Below are positions 17,260 through 26,098 of a stretch of DNA of 53,207 bases, piece after piece. Made by a program: the position numbers and the translations under genes. The DNA lies in NCBI GenBank assembly GCA_029233965.1, contig JARGOP010000034.1, positions 1-53,207 of the forward strand, given 5' to 3'. Source of the DNA: Verrucomicrobiales bacterium (lineage in GTDB: Bacteria; Verrucomicrobiota; Verrucomicrobiia; Verrucomicrobiales; DEV007). How positions within the stretch are numbered: the first letter of the stretch is position 1; every line of letters begins with the position of its first letter. Under the pieces are notes generated by a model. The model ran no database searches. It had not been told where the DNA came from and was given only the letters and a program-made list of their open reading frames with translations.

Positions 17260-17636
17260 TCAGGCACGCGGGGGGTGATCAATCGCGGAAGTAAGAATCA
17301 AATCTCTCCTGCCGATGCCTGCGACAGGAACAAAGAGTTCGTCGCCCCGGTGAGAGAGGCGAAAAGGGGATCCCCCGAGAGGGGCCAGCATCGGGCATTT
17401 ACCGAGAAGAGAAAAAATCTCGTTCCGCTCGGAATTCTGTTCGCTGGCGAGCGCCTCACAATGTTCGCAGGGAGCTTTTGCCCGGTGATCGTTGAGACAA
17501 CTTTCTGAGCCAGGCTCGTGGTCGAGTCAGACTGCTGGATCATGTTCACCCACGTAACCGTCTGCATGACAGACCACTGCAGGTCGGTCGAGAGGAAGGC
17601 GGCAACGATTGCCAGGATGGAGGTGAACTTTTTCAC
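17260..17636 (-). pseudogene. Frameshifted small exported CxxC protein
   Basis: From GTG 17636 the first ~55 codons give a signal peptide (KKFTSILAIVAAF) and a conserved-looking segment ending TITGQKLP. The reading frame then turns into low-quality sequence. Shifting by one base at about 17472 (in CTCCCT on the minus strand) restores PCEHCEALASEQ, a CxxC motif of the kind expected after the G-Q-K-x-P segment in small periplasmic proteins of this type, and stays open to a TGA at 17260. Causes could be a one-base deletion, a sequencing error or -1 frameshifting. The barrel gene follows 125 bases downstream, suggesting a former or active operon. Function unknown; metal handling is plausible. Confidence 0.6.
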
Positions 17637-17757
17637 TTTAGGTATCTAATTCCAGTAGAACGCGGTAAATGCAACCGCCGATGCGCCGGAAATGATGGCG
17701 GATTCACTTTGACTTCAGGAAGGCGCCGGATCAGTTTTTCCCGACATTTGAGAAGTC

Positions 17758-18525
17758 ATGGAATCGAAAATTGCTTTTGTCACAGGTGCCAGTAAGGGAG
17801 TCGGACGCGGGATCGCCTATGGATTGGCGGACGCGGGCTGGGATGTCGCGGTGAACTACTACAGCGACGAGGTCGGCGCCGAGGAAACCAAGTCGGTGAT
17901 CGAGTCGAAAGGCCGTCGCTGTTTCACTGTTTCCGGTGATGTCGGCGACAAAATGCACGTCGAGGCGATGTTTTCCGCCGTGGTTGCGGAACTGGGCGGG
18001 CTCGACTGCCTCGTCAACAATGCCGGCCGCCAGACTTTTGCGCCACTTCTGGAACTGGATGAAGCGGACTGGGACAAGACGATCCGGACGAATTTGAAAG
18101 GGAGTTTTCTCTGCACGCAGATCGGCGGTCGGATTCTGAGGGATCAGGGGCGCGGCGGTTCGATCGTGAACATTGGATCCGGGGCGAATAAGCAGCCGTT
18201 TTTGAACCTTGTTGATTACTGCGCCTCGAAGGGAGGGCTCGAGCAGCTTACCCGGGTGAGCGCGTGTGAACTCGGTCAGTATGGAATTCGCGTGAACTGC
18301 GTGGCTCCGGGAGCGATTGAAATTGAGCGAACGAAAGAGGAGTCGGATGACTATGCTGGAACCTGGTCGCCTCTGACGCCGATGAACCGAATCGGTTACC
18401 CGGCTGACATCGCGAACATGGTCGTTCATTTGGCGGACGGGGCTTCGAGCTTTGTCACCGGGCAGACGATCTACGTCGATGGAGGTCTCTGGACGAAGAC
18501 CCATTGGCCCTACGAGACGAAGTAG
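17758..18525 (+). CDS. SDR family oxidoreductase (FabG-like)
   Basis: Classical short-chain dehydrogenase/reductase, 255 residues, cytoplasmic. The NAD(P)-binding motif TGASKGVG is at 9-16, NNAG at 87-90, and the catalytic residues are S141 and Y154-x3-K158 (YCASK). The C-terminal GQTIYVDGG segment is typical of 3-oxoacyl-ACP reductase and glucose-dehydrogenase-like members. The lack of neighbouring fatty-acid genes argues against the main FabG; the substrate is open. GAGAAG just upstream of the ATG may serve as ribosome binding site. It converges on the spermidine-synthase-like gene, with a hairpin between. Confidence 0.92.
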   Translation: MESKIAFVTGASKGVGRGIAYGLADAGWDVAVNYYSDEVGAEETKSVIESKGRRCFTVSGDVGDKMHVEAMFSAVVAELGGLDCLVNNAGRQTFAPLLELDEADWDKTIRTNLKGSFLCTQIGGRILRDQGRGGSIVNIGSGANKQPFLNLVDYCASKGGLEQLTRVSACELGQYGIRVNCVAPGAIEIERTKEESDDYAGTWSPLTPMNRIGYPADIANMVVHLADGASSFVTGQTIYVDGGLWTKTHWPYETK

Positions 18526-18533
18526 ACAGGCCG

Positions 18534-18552
18534 CGGAACCCTGGTGGTTCCG
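18534..18552. terminator. Hairpin between convergent genes
   Basis: CGGAACC 18534-18540 pairs with GGTTCCG 18546-18552 around a five-base loop, nine bases after the SDR stop. No T tract follows, so termination is possible but unproven. Confidence 0.35.
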
Positions 18553-18600
18553 AAGTGAGATGCCGTCGGAACGTGGAAGATTCCGCGACCTCGGGGCAGT

Positions 18601-20697
18601 TCACTCCCACATCACGACATCGAGGAGATTGCAGTAATCGTCCCGCCAGAGAATCTCTTTGGGTGGATCGCTCACCCATTCCCCGAAGTAGTTTTTGGAT
18701 TCGAGGATACCTGTGAGCTCCGGCATTTTCGTGATCAGAATCCAGTCGGAATAGTGAGAATGATAGTTGTCAATGTCCGGGGCAAACTCGACCCGATAGG
18801 CGTGCCGGTCGAAGGCGGCGGCAAGATTTCTCACCGGATCGCTCAGGTCGAGATGCAGGTTGCTGATATGAACGGCGAGGATCCCGTCGGGATTGAGGTG
18901 TTCAAAGTAGAGCGCGAAGGCTTCTTTCGTGAGGAGGTGGAGCGGAATCGAGTCGCCCGAAAAAGCATCGACGACGAGGAGGTCGAATTCCTGTGAGCCA
19001 CCGGACTTGAACTCGTCATCCAGCGAAATGCGGGCGTCCCCGAGAACCACTGTCTCTTCTCCGCGGCAATCGGCAAGAAAGGTGAAGTGATCCCGCGCCA
19101 TCGTCTCGACCTGCGGATTGATTTCGTAAAATCGAACCCGGTCTCCGGGACGGGCATAGGTGGCAATGGTGCCGACGCCCAGGCCGACGACGCCGACATG
19201 CATGGGGCCAATGGTCCCGCCGGATCGGCGGGGGTGGATCCGGAAGGCCGCCCCGATGCCGCTTTCCTCATTGTAATAAGTCGTCGCGAGATTCGTCCAG
19301 GGATCCTCCATGTATTGACGGCCATGACTGATGCGGCCGTGGTAGAGCGCCCGGTAGTAGTCATCGGTCATCTCGTTCTCCTCATAGACACGAAGCACGC
19401 CGTAGAAGCCGCGCATCGAGGCTAGGCTTCCTTCGCGACACTCCTGAACATGCTTCCATAATCCCTGCGAAAGCAGGGTGATGAGGGTGACCGCCGCGAC
19501 TCCGGTGGCGATCAGGGGGATTTTTGAACTTCGTTTCCGGAACTCCCGTAAGAGGGTGAACGTCCCGATAAAGGCAAGGAAGAGCAGAGAAATGTGGAGC
19601 TCCCAGTAGCCGTCAAAAATAAGAGGGGAGACCAGGCTGACAAAGAGACCGCCGAGGGCACCTCCCAGCGAGATCGCGAGGTAGAACCCGGTCAGGTAAC
19701 GGCTCGCCGGTTTGATCCGCACCATTTCACCGTGGCAGACGAGACAGCCGCAGAAGATGGCCCCGAGGAAAATCAGCAACTGCCAGACGAAGAGCATTTC
19801 CTTCGCTGCGAACTGTTGATTGATGAGATGCACGACGGCGCCTACAGCAAGGATCGCGAGCGGGAGCCAGATGATCCGGCGATACCAGCGATCATGGTCA
19901 AAGCTGATCACAAAAGTGAGCAGATAGAGTGAGAGCGGGAGGACCCAGAGAAAAGGCACGACGGCGACGTCCTGGCACATCTGATTGGTCAGGGAAAGAA
20001 GCAGCATCGAACCGCAGGCCGCGAAGGCGATCCAGAGAATCCGGTCGAGCCAGCGGGGGGGGTCGGGGATGGGTGCGGTAGTTTCGCCGCCGATCGGATG
20101 AGCCGGGATTCTCTTCAGCAGGAAAATGCCGCAGGCTACCGCGGCAATCGCATAGGCAACGAAGGCCAGCGACCAGAGTTTTGTCTGCTGAGTGACCGCG
20201 AAGAGAGGTTCGAACAGGAACGGGTAGGTGAGCAGTCCGAGGATTGAGCCGACATTCGAAATCGCGTAGAGGCGGTAAGGCGAGCGTCCGGGAAAGGCAT
20301 CGCCGAACCAGTGCTGCAGGAGCGGTCCGGATGCGGAAAGCAGCAGGTAGGGAAAGCCCACCGTGCTCGCGAGGAGTCTGATGATACCAAGGACCGGATT
20401 TTCTGAGTGTCCTGTCGGTTTGAGTGACTCAGCCGGAGTGATGGGAAGAAGCAGAAAACAAAGGGCAAGAAGGATGAAGTGAATCGCGACCTGCCACTGC
20501 GGTTTTTTCCGGAAAACGCTGACGAGCCCATGGGCATAGGCATAGCCGCCAAGCAGGCCGACCTGGAAGAAGAGAAGACAGGTCGTCCACACCGCGGGGC
20601 TGCCTCCATACCAGGGAAGGATGTAGCGGGCAATGAGTGGCTGGACCTGAAAAAGGAGAAACGCGCTCAGGAAAATGGCGATAGCAAAAAGCGGCAT
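18601..20697 (-). CDS. Membrane-fused spermidine synthase-like protein
   Basis: 698 residues from ATG 20697. The N-terminal ~420 residues are hydrophobic with many transmembrane helices and the family opening FSGFLLFQ-like segment (here LSAFLLFQVQPLIARYILPW). The C-terminal ~250 residues form a polyamine-aminopropyltransferase (SpeE-type) Rossmann fold with GLGVGTIATYA and VVDAFSGDSIP. Known as fused MFS/spermidine synthase proteins; the reaction in vivo is not established. Two neighbouring acidic positions of true spermidine synthases cannot be checked here. The open frame extends 41 codons further upstream, but that part is not membrane-like and lacks a ribosome binding site. Monocistronic. 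Confidence 0.85.
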   Translation of the reverse strand: MPLFAIAIFLSAFLLFQVQPLIARYILPWYGGSPAVWTTCLLFFQVGLLGGYAYAHGLVSVFRKKPQWQVAIHFILLALCFLLLPITPAESLKPTGHSENPVLGIIRLLASTVGFPYLLLSASGPLLQHWFGDAFPGRSPYRLYAISNVGSILGLLTYPFLFEPLFAVTQQTKLWSLAFVAYAIAAVACGIFLLKRIPAHPIGGETTAPIPDPPRWLDRILWIAFAACGSMLLLSLTNQMCQDVAVVPFLWVLPLSLYLLTFVISFDHDRWYRRIIWLPLAILAVGAVVHLINQQFAAKEMLFVWQLLIFLGAIFCGCLVCHGEMVRIKPASRYLTGFYLAISLGGALGGLFVSLVSPLIFDGYWELHISLLFLAFIGTFTLLREFRKRSSKIPLIATGVAAVTLITLLSQGLWKHVQECREGSLASMRGFYGVLRVYEENEMTDDYYRALYHGRISHGRQYMEDPWTNLATTYYNEESGIGAAFRIHPRRSGGTIGPMHVGVVGLGVGTIATYARPGDRVRFYEINPQVETMARDHFTFLADCRGEETVVLGDARISLDDEFKSGGSQEFDLLVVDAFSGDSIPLHLLTKEAFALYFEHLNPDGILAVHISNLHLDLSDPVRNLAAAFDRHAYRVEFAPDIDNYHSHYSDWILITKMPELTGILESKNYFGEWVSDPPKEILWRDDYCNLLDVVMWE

Positions 20698-21094
20698 GAG
20701 AGAGAAACCGTGGCGGAATGGAAAAGTTGCGCGGAGATTGTCGAAGCGCCTGACCATACACAATCGCAGAAAAAGTCGTGAGAGGCTGTTGCAAAAGTAG
20801 TCGGCAAGGAGCCAATCCATGTATATCGTTAAAATCCATGTTTAATCCATACAGAAATTTAGACAGCATGGATTTCACGGATTCGGTTAGGATCCGCAAA
20901 AGCCCCGTGAGACTTTCTTGCGGTCGGCGGCGAATCACTCTCCTATCATCACCGCGCCTCGCCCCCGGTTCGGAGGGGCTCCCCGGATTTCACCGCGTAT
21001 TCGCAGAAGCGGGTGCGCGGTAAGAGAATAGCCGAATACGTCGGTGACAAAACGGGGACGGGACGATTACGTTGATTGGAAAACCGTATCGACG
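20698..21094. other. Divergent intergenic region
   Basis: About 400 bases between the starts of the spermidine-synthase-like gene and a sulfatase gene. The central part at 20814-20880 is AT-rich and carries repeated AATCCAT motifs (separate entry). No coding frame is supported. Confidence 0.5.
20814..20875. promoter_or_regulatory. Cluster of AATCCAT motifs, possible operator
   Basis: AATCCAT occurs in direct orientation starting at 20814, 20833 and 20844, and inverted as ATGGATT within 20867-20875. AAATCCATG 20832-20840 and CATGGATTT 20867-20875 form a nine-base inverted repeat. It lies in the AT-rich centre of a divergent promoter region and could bind a dimeric regulator. Confidence 0.35.
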
Positions 21095-22522
21095 ATGAAC
21101 TTCAGAAGTTTTCCCGCAGTCTCTGCCGCAGTCTCTGCCGCAGTTTTCACCCTTGCTCCCGGTCTCGCACAGGAAGATAGCGACAGGCCCAACATCATTT
21201 TGGTGATGGCTGATGACCAGGGCTGGGGTGATGTCGGATATAACGGGCACCCTTTCGTGAAGACCCCGCATCTCGACGCGATGGCGGAGGAGGGCTTCGT
21301 ATTTGACCGCTTCTATGCCGCAGCTCCGGTGTGTTCGCCGACGCGAGCCAGCGTCATGACGGGGCGGAATCCGATCCGGACGAAGGTTCCCAATCATGGG
21401 CGATACATGCGACCGGAGGAGCAGACGATCGCCGAAACGCTGAAAGCGGCGGGCTACGTGACCGGAATTTTCGGAAAGGTTCATCTCGGCTCGGGGCAGC
21501 CTGATTCGCCATGCAATCCCGGCGGGATGGGATTCGACGAGTGGAGCATCGGACTCAATTTTTTCGACAACGATCCGTATCTGAGCCGCAACGGAGTGGT
21601 GGAACACCGCAAGGGAAAGGGCTCGGTGATCCTGATGGATGACACAATCGCATTTCTGGAGAAGCATCACGGCGGCGGCAGTCCGATCTTCACGGTGGTA
21701 TGGTTTCCGTCCCCTCACGATCCGCATGAGGAGGTTCCGGATGGACCAAGTCTCTACGACGGCGAAGAAAATGCGGGCTATTACCGGGAGATCACGCTGC
21801 TCGATGAGCAGGTCGGACGTTTGCGGGATCGGTTGAAGACTCTGGGCATCGCGGAGAACACGATTCTCTGGTATTGCAGCGACAACGGCGGGCTCGTGAA
21901 GGAAACCTCGGGAGGCCGGGATAGGAAAGGCAGCATCTACGAGGGGGGGCTGCGTATTCCCGGTATTCTCGAATGGCCCGCCCGGGAGTTGCAGGGACGG
22001 ACTTCCGTGCCGGTCGCGACTTTCGATATCTATCCGACGCTCATGGCGATGGCGGGGGTGAAACTCGTGGCCCCGCATCCGCTCGACGGGATTGATGCCA
22101 GCGGAATCATCGCGGGCGAGGTCGAAAAGCGCGGGGAGCCGATGGGGTTCTGGCACAGGTTTCAGAACGGCCAAAGTACCTGGAGCGACGATATTCTCAA
22201 AGCGATCATGGAGAAGCAGGAGGCGGGCGCCCCTCTTCCTCACGACCCCGGGCGGATGAAAAAGGATGTCGATGAGTTCCCGCAGTTTCCCGGGGACACC
22301 ACGACGGGGCATGCTGCCTGGACCGATTGGCCGTGGAAGCTGCACCGGATCGACGGGGAGAAGTTTGAACTCTATGATCTTGAGAGCGATCCTATGGAAA
22401 CCGAGGACGTTTCCTCGAGGCCGGGTAACCGGGAGCGCCTCGCGCGGATGAAAGGGGAACTCGAGCAATGGATGCGTTCGGTCGTCCGCAGCATCAACGG
22501 CGACGATTACGGGGAGCGGTAG
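21095..22522 (+). CDS. Secreted sulfatase, type I
   Basis: 475 residues from ATG 21095 with a signal peptide that contains an AVSAAVSAAV tract and ends near LAQ. The metal-binding motif is MADDQGWGD (38-46) and the formylglycine signature CSPTR starts at C80, followed by MTGRNP. Downstream, GKVHLG and YCSDNGG fit the sulfatase fold. It needs a formylglycine-generating enzyme, not found intact in the window. It probably removes sulfate from an environmental polysaccharide; the substrate is unknown. The upstream extension to 21044 is rejected in favour of the signal peptide. It is one of three sulfatase genes in the window, each in a different gene context. Confidence 0.93.
   Translation: MNFRSFPAVSAAVSAAVFTLAPGLAQEDSDRPNIILVMADDQGWGDVGYNGHPFVKTPHLDAMAEEGFVFDRFYAAAPVCSPTRASVMTGRNPIRTKVPNHGRYMRPEEQTIAETLKAAGYVTGIFGKVHLGSGQPDSPCNPGGMGFDEWSIGLNFFDNDPYLSRNGVVEHRKGKGSVILMDDTIAFLEKHHGGGSPIFTVVWFPSPHDPHEEVPDGPSLYDGEENAGYYREITLLDEQVGRLRDRLKTLGIAENTILWYCSDNGGLVKETSGGRDRKGSIYEGGLRIPGILEWPARELQGRTSVPVATFDIYPTLMAMAGVKLVAPHPLDGIDASGIIAGEVEKRGEPMGFWHRFQNGQSTWSDDILKAIMEKQEAGAPLPHDPGRMKKDVDEFPQFPGDTTTGHAAWTDWPWKLHRIDGEKFELYDLESDPMETEDVSSRPGNRERLARMKGELEQWMRSVVRSINGDDYGER
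21115..21144 (+). repeat. 12-bp tandem repeat in signal-peptide coding region
   Basis: The unit CGCAGTCTCTGC is repeated twice exactly and then half again. Being a multiple of three it keeps frame and lengthens the hydrophobic core of the sulfatase signal peptide (AVSA units). Copy number may vary between strains. Confidence 0.7.
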
Positions 22523-22619
22523 CCCCCTGACGGGGCACACCTCTACCCGGTGGCGGATTTTCGTTCCGGATGTCGGGCGGTTCTTCGCTGCGGTCGGAGT
22601 GAGGGGGGTGATCTTCCGA

Positions 22620-24407
22620 CTACTCCAACTGCAGTTTCGCGAGCGATCCGTAGAGCCCGCCCGCTTTTGAGGTGAGCTCTTCATGCGTCCCGCGCTCAAG
22701 AATCGCGCCGCCGCTCAGCACCAGAATCTGATCACAGCGACGGATCGTGCTGAGACGGTGGGCGATGATGATGCTGGTACGGTTTTCCATGAGCTTGTCG
22801 AGAGCTCCCTGGACGAGGCGTTCGCTTTCGGCATCGAGACTGCTCGTCGCTTCGTCGAGAACAAGGATCGCAGGGTCGGCAAGGATCGCCCTCGCGATCG
22901 CGATGCGCTGACGCTGTCCGCCGGACAACTGGGTGCCGCGATCTCCGACGAGGGTTTCGTATCCTTCGGTGAGGCTTTCGATGAACTCGTGCGCATTGGC
23001 CTGTTTCGCAGCCTCAATGATTTCTTCGTCACTCGCTTCCGGTTTGCCGTATTGAATGTTCTCCTTGATGCTGCCGCCAAAGAGAAGCACTTCCTGGGGA
23101 ACGAGAGCGAGATTGCTCCGGAGGGTTGTGAGGGACATCTCGCGAATCGGTTTTCCATCGATCAAAATTTCGCCGGAAGTGGGATCGTAGAACCGGAAGA
23201 GCAGGGAAACGGTCGTTGATTTGCCGGACCCGCTCGGACCGACGAGGGCGATGCGCTGCCCGGCTTCGGCTTTCAAATCAAAATCGTGAAGCACGGTCAC
23301 GTCGGGGCGGCCCGGGTAGGCGAAATTGACGTCCCGCATTTCGATTTCCCCCCGGAATCGCGTCGCCTCTTTCGCGTCTTCATCTTCCGGCTCGACGTCG
23401 TCTTTCAGGATCTCACGGACCCGCTCCGTTGCTCCGAGGGAGCGCTGGAGCTGGGCGATGAGCTCAGGAAACGCGAGGAAAGAGGCCGCGATCATGCCGC
23501 TGAGACCGGCGAATTGAGTCAGTTCCTCGTTGCCGATGTCTCCATTGTTCAGCATGCGCATCGCGAACCAGGTCACGAGGATCATCGCGACGCTGAAGGC
23601 AAAGATGATGAAGGCGATGAACGAAGCTCGCGGGACCGCCGCTCTGATCACTGTGGTGAGATACTCGCCGAGATTTTTGTTGTACCGGGAAAGCTCGTAG
23701 GCTTCGTTGCGGAAGGCTTTCACGCTGATGATGCTCTGGAGACTTTCATCGACGACGACCTGCGAGGCGGCGAGATTGTCCTGCGCGCGGCGCGTCAGTT
23801 TCCGGATGCGGGCTCCGAAGACAGCGATCAGGACGATGACGACGGGAATCGTGCCGATCATGAAAAGCGATAGTTTGACCGACATTTGCAGGATCAGGAT
23901 AAGGCAAAGTACGAGCATGACAGAGTGCCGGATCAGCATGGGAATGGTCCCGACGAGAGTTTCCCTCATGGCTTCGACGTCGTTGGCCAATCGGGAGGCG
24001 AGCTCCCCGACGCGACGCTCATTCAAGGTGGACATGGGGAAGCGGATGATGCGGCTGAAAGTGTCGAGGCGGAGCGCCGAGAGGGCCCGCTCCGAGGCTT
24101 TCGCGAAAAGGAGAATCCGCCAGAAGGCGATGAAGGCTTGAGCGGAGACGATCCCGACGAGAAAGAGGGATTTGTCATTCAGCTCCGCCATCCACTCCGC
24201 TCCGGTGGCGCCGCCGAGGCCTTTTCCAACGAGTCCGGTGAGTTCCTTGATGAAAAGAATCGTCAATCCACCGGTGAGGGCGAGCGCGAAGAGCGCGGGG
24301 ACGAAAACCTTGTAATGAGGACGCAGGTAGGTCAGGAAAAAGCCCGCGTCCTTCCACGCGGAGCGGTCCCATATCTTTTTGCTGGCTTGTTCTTTTGGCG
24401 GCTCCAT
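22620..24407 (-). CDS. ABC exporter (MsbA-like half transporter)
   Basis: 595-residue fused permease-ATPase. Six transmembrane helices occupy about residues 30-330 (ABC type I exporter domain). The nucleotide-binding domain has Walker A GPSGSGKST, Q-loop VPQEV, signature LSGGQRQRIA, Walker B ILVLDEATSSLD and the switch histidine in IIAHRLSTI. A homodimer would export lipid, lipid A, drugs or peptide; MsbA-like lipid flipping is the common guess. ATG 24407 gives MEPPKEQASKKIW, a normal hydrophilic start. It lies between a convergent sulfatase gene and a divergent ABA4-like gene, with no obvious operon partner. Confidence 0.93.
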   Translation of the reverse strand: MEPPKEQASKKIWDRSAWKDAGFFLTYLRPHYKVFVPALFALALTGGLTILFIKELTGLVGKGLGGATGAEWMAELNDKSLFLVGIVSAQAFIAFWRILLFAKASERALSALRLDTFSRIIRFPMSTLNERRVGELASRLANDVEAMRETLVGTIPMLIRHSVMLVLCLILILQMSVKLSLFMIGTIPVVIVLIAVFGARIRKLTRRAQDNLAASQVVVDESLQSIISVKAFRNEAYELSRYNKNLGEYLTTVIRAAVPRASFIAFIIFAFSVAMILVTWFAMRMLNNGDIGNEELTQFAGLSGMIAASFLAFPELIAQLQRSLGATERVREILKDDVEPEDEDAKEATRFRGEIEMRDVNFAYPGRPDVTVLHDFDLKAEAGQRIALVGPSGSGKSTTVSLLFRFYDPTSGEILIDGKPIREMSLTTLRSNLALVPQEVLLFGGSIKENIQYGKPEASDEEIIEAAKQANAHEFIESLTEGYETLVGDRGTQLSGGQRQRIAIARAILADPAILVLDEATSSLDAESERLVQGALDKLMENRTSIIIAHRLSTIRRCDQILVLSGGAILERGTHEELTSKAGGLYGSLAKLQLE

Positions 24408-24582
24408 TGAATCGGGTTAGTTACGGGACTTTACAGAGTTCAGGCACCTCGGCAAACGCGGAAGCGGGATAAGTGGGACGATACACATTCGTGGCGAAAG
24501 TGGTGAGGCTTTCGTCGTGACTGCCCGCAGCAGCGGAAAGACGCCCGTCTTTCGTTACCGGCGCTGAAGCGTATCGTTCTCC

Positions 24583-25017
24583 ATGACACCGGATCAAGTT
24601 TTCAACCTCGTCAATCTCACGGCCCTCCTCGCCTGGCTCTATCTCATCGGCTTCGCCCGCTGGACGCCGCGGGTCTTCGCGGTGATGCGCTATGCGATTC
24701 CGGTCGTCTTCGCCCTCGTTTACCTCACCTGCCTCTTCCTCGGGGAACCGAACGAGGAGGCCGGATACCGGTCTCTCGCGGAAGTTACTGCGATTTTCAC
24801 ACAGCCGTGGGTCATCGTGGGGGCGTGGATTCACTATCTCGCCTTCGATTTTTTTGTCGGCTGCTGGATTCTCGCCCAGTCGAAGTCCGAAGGAATCGGG
24901 CACGGCTGGATTGTCATTCCGATGATTTTCACCTTCATGCTCGGACCGGTGGGCCTTTCGCTTTTCCTGATCCTCCTCGGATTCAGGAAGCGCAGAGCGA
25001 AGACTCAGACCGCGTAG
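24583..25017 (+). CDS. ABA4-like family membrane protein (DUF4281)
   Basis: 144 residues with four predicted transmembrane segments (about 8-24, 35-53, 78-97, 108-128) and the family motif HYLAFDFFVGCWI in the third. Plant ABA4 is involved in neoxanthin synthesis; bacterial homologues are uncharacterised, perhaps carotenoid- or lipid-related, and no carotenoid genes are nearby. The 3' end overlaps the convergent DUF4336 gene by 13 bases. The Lys/Arg-rich C-terminus is probably cytoplasmic. Confidence 0.82.
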   Translation: MTPDQVFNLVNLTALLAWLYLIGFARWTPRVFAVMRYAIPVVFALVYLTCLFLGEPNEEAGYRSLAEVTAIFTQPWVIVGAWIHYLAFDFFVGCWILAQSKSEGIGHGWIVIPMIFTFMLGPVGLSLFLILLGFRKRRAKTQTA

Positions 25018-25682
25018 CCAAGCTCCCGGAAGATCCCACTCAGCGTTTCTTTGGCGTTTGTTTCAATAGGCTCCCCGTGACCGACGACGATGCGCTCAAA
25101 GTCGAGATCGAGAATGTTCTTCAGCGAGACTTCAAACGCCGCGCGGTCTTTGACCATGAAGCGGAACATCCGGCTGCTGCCGGGGTGCTGCCTGATGCCT
25201 GAAATCACACCAAGAAACGCATGCGTGAACCACCCTGCCGAGTCGGGAATATGGAAGATCAAGTCCGCGACGATGAGAGTCTTCGAATCGCGATGAAAGA
25301 AAACGTGTTCGTTGATCTTCGGCATACCTTCCACGCGGATGACATCGACTTCCCCCTCCCATTCGGAAGGGATGGATTCCAGAGACATCGCGTTGAGTTT
25401 CCGGGCAAGAGGAAAACCTGAGGGAGTGAGGTAGGGGAGATCGGGAAAAGCGGCAACGCCGGCCCTCGCGAGGGAGTCGTGAAAGTTGGTGGCTTCGACC
25501 ATCCAGGACGGCTCGCCCCAGTCGCGAAGGGCTTCAAGGTCAGAGGGTGCGAAGCGCGCCGTTGAGTGGATGATGAGTTTTCCCGTCGAAAGCCTCATCA
25601 CCGAGACATTCCGGCCCATCTTCATCCCGCCCGGATTGAGGGGGTAGCGAAGCAGTCTCAAATTTTCGCTGAGAGAATCCAT
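25005..25682 (-). CDS. DUF4336 / metallo-beta-lactamase-like protein
   Basis: 225-residue soluble protein of the DUF4336 type, a degenerate metallo-beta-lactamase-fold family. Visible features are VMRLSTGKLIIHST near the N-terminus, NEHVFFHRDSKTLIVADLIFH in the centre, where MBL enzymes have a metal-binding Asp, and VVGHGEPI near the C-terminus. The classical HxHxDH motif is absent, so hydrolase activity is uncertain. The start lies two bases after the stop of the upstream VOC gene, so the two are probably cotranscribed. Function unknown. Confidence 0.75.
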   Translation of the reverse strand: MDSLSENLRLLRYPLNPGGMKMGRNVSVMRLSTGKLIIHSTARFAPSDLEALRDWGEPSWMVEATNFHDSLARAGVAAFPDLPYLTPSGFPLARKLNAMSLESIPSEWEGEVDVIRVEGMPKINEHVFFHRDSKTLIVADLIFHIPDSAGWFTHAFLGVISGIRQHPGSSRMFRFMVKDRAAFEVSLKNILDLDFERIVVGHGEPIETNAKETLSGIFRELGYAV

Positions 25683-25684
25683 CT

Positions 25685-26038
25685 TCAGTGGCTGCGGTCG
25701 CGGGTGAGCATGAATTCATTGCCCTCGGTGTCGATGCACATCGCGAGGTGGGGCGGTTCGTCATCCTCCGGCTGGGGTTCGCGGGGGCATTGTCCACCCG
25801 CGACGATGACCTCGGCGGCTCCGGTGACGACATCCGGTACCTGAAAGGTCATTCCTGTCCAGGTTCGCTTGCCTTCTCCGCCACTGTGAATCGAGATGAG
25901 ACCGTCCGCAATCGCCAGTTCGGTGATGTGCGGATTGCGCTTCACCACTTTCGCACCAAAGACCGTGAGATAGAAATTCGCGGCGCGTTCCGAATCGGCT
26001 GCCCAGATCGTGTATTTGATTTTTTCGACGTTCAACAT
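25685..26038 (-). CDS. VOC family (glyoxalase-like) protein
   Basis: 117 residues from ATG 26038, one vicinal-oxygen-chelate domain (IKYTIWAADSERAANFYLTVFGA at the start, IDTEGNEFMLTR at the end). These proteins bind a metal and include glyoxalase I, bleomycin-resistance and dioxygenase members; no activity can be assigned. The open frame runs 58 codons further upstream, but that part overlaps the divergent helicase promoter and lacks the fold. It is two bases from the DUF4336 gene and likely shares its transcript. Confidence 0.88.
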   Translation of the reverse strand: MLNVEKIKYTIWAADSERAANFYLTVFGAKVVKRNPHITELAIADGLISIHSGGEGKRTWTGMTFQVPDVVTGAAEVIVAGGQCPREPQPEDDEPPHLAMCIDTEGNEFMLTRDRSH

Positions 26039-26098
26039 TTCAACAAAGACTACGGTCGTGGTCGCTTTACGTAAACGGGAAACGACGCTCACTGACGC

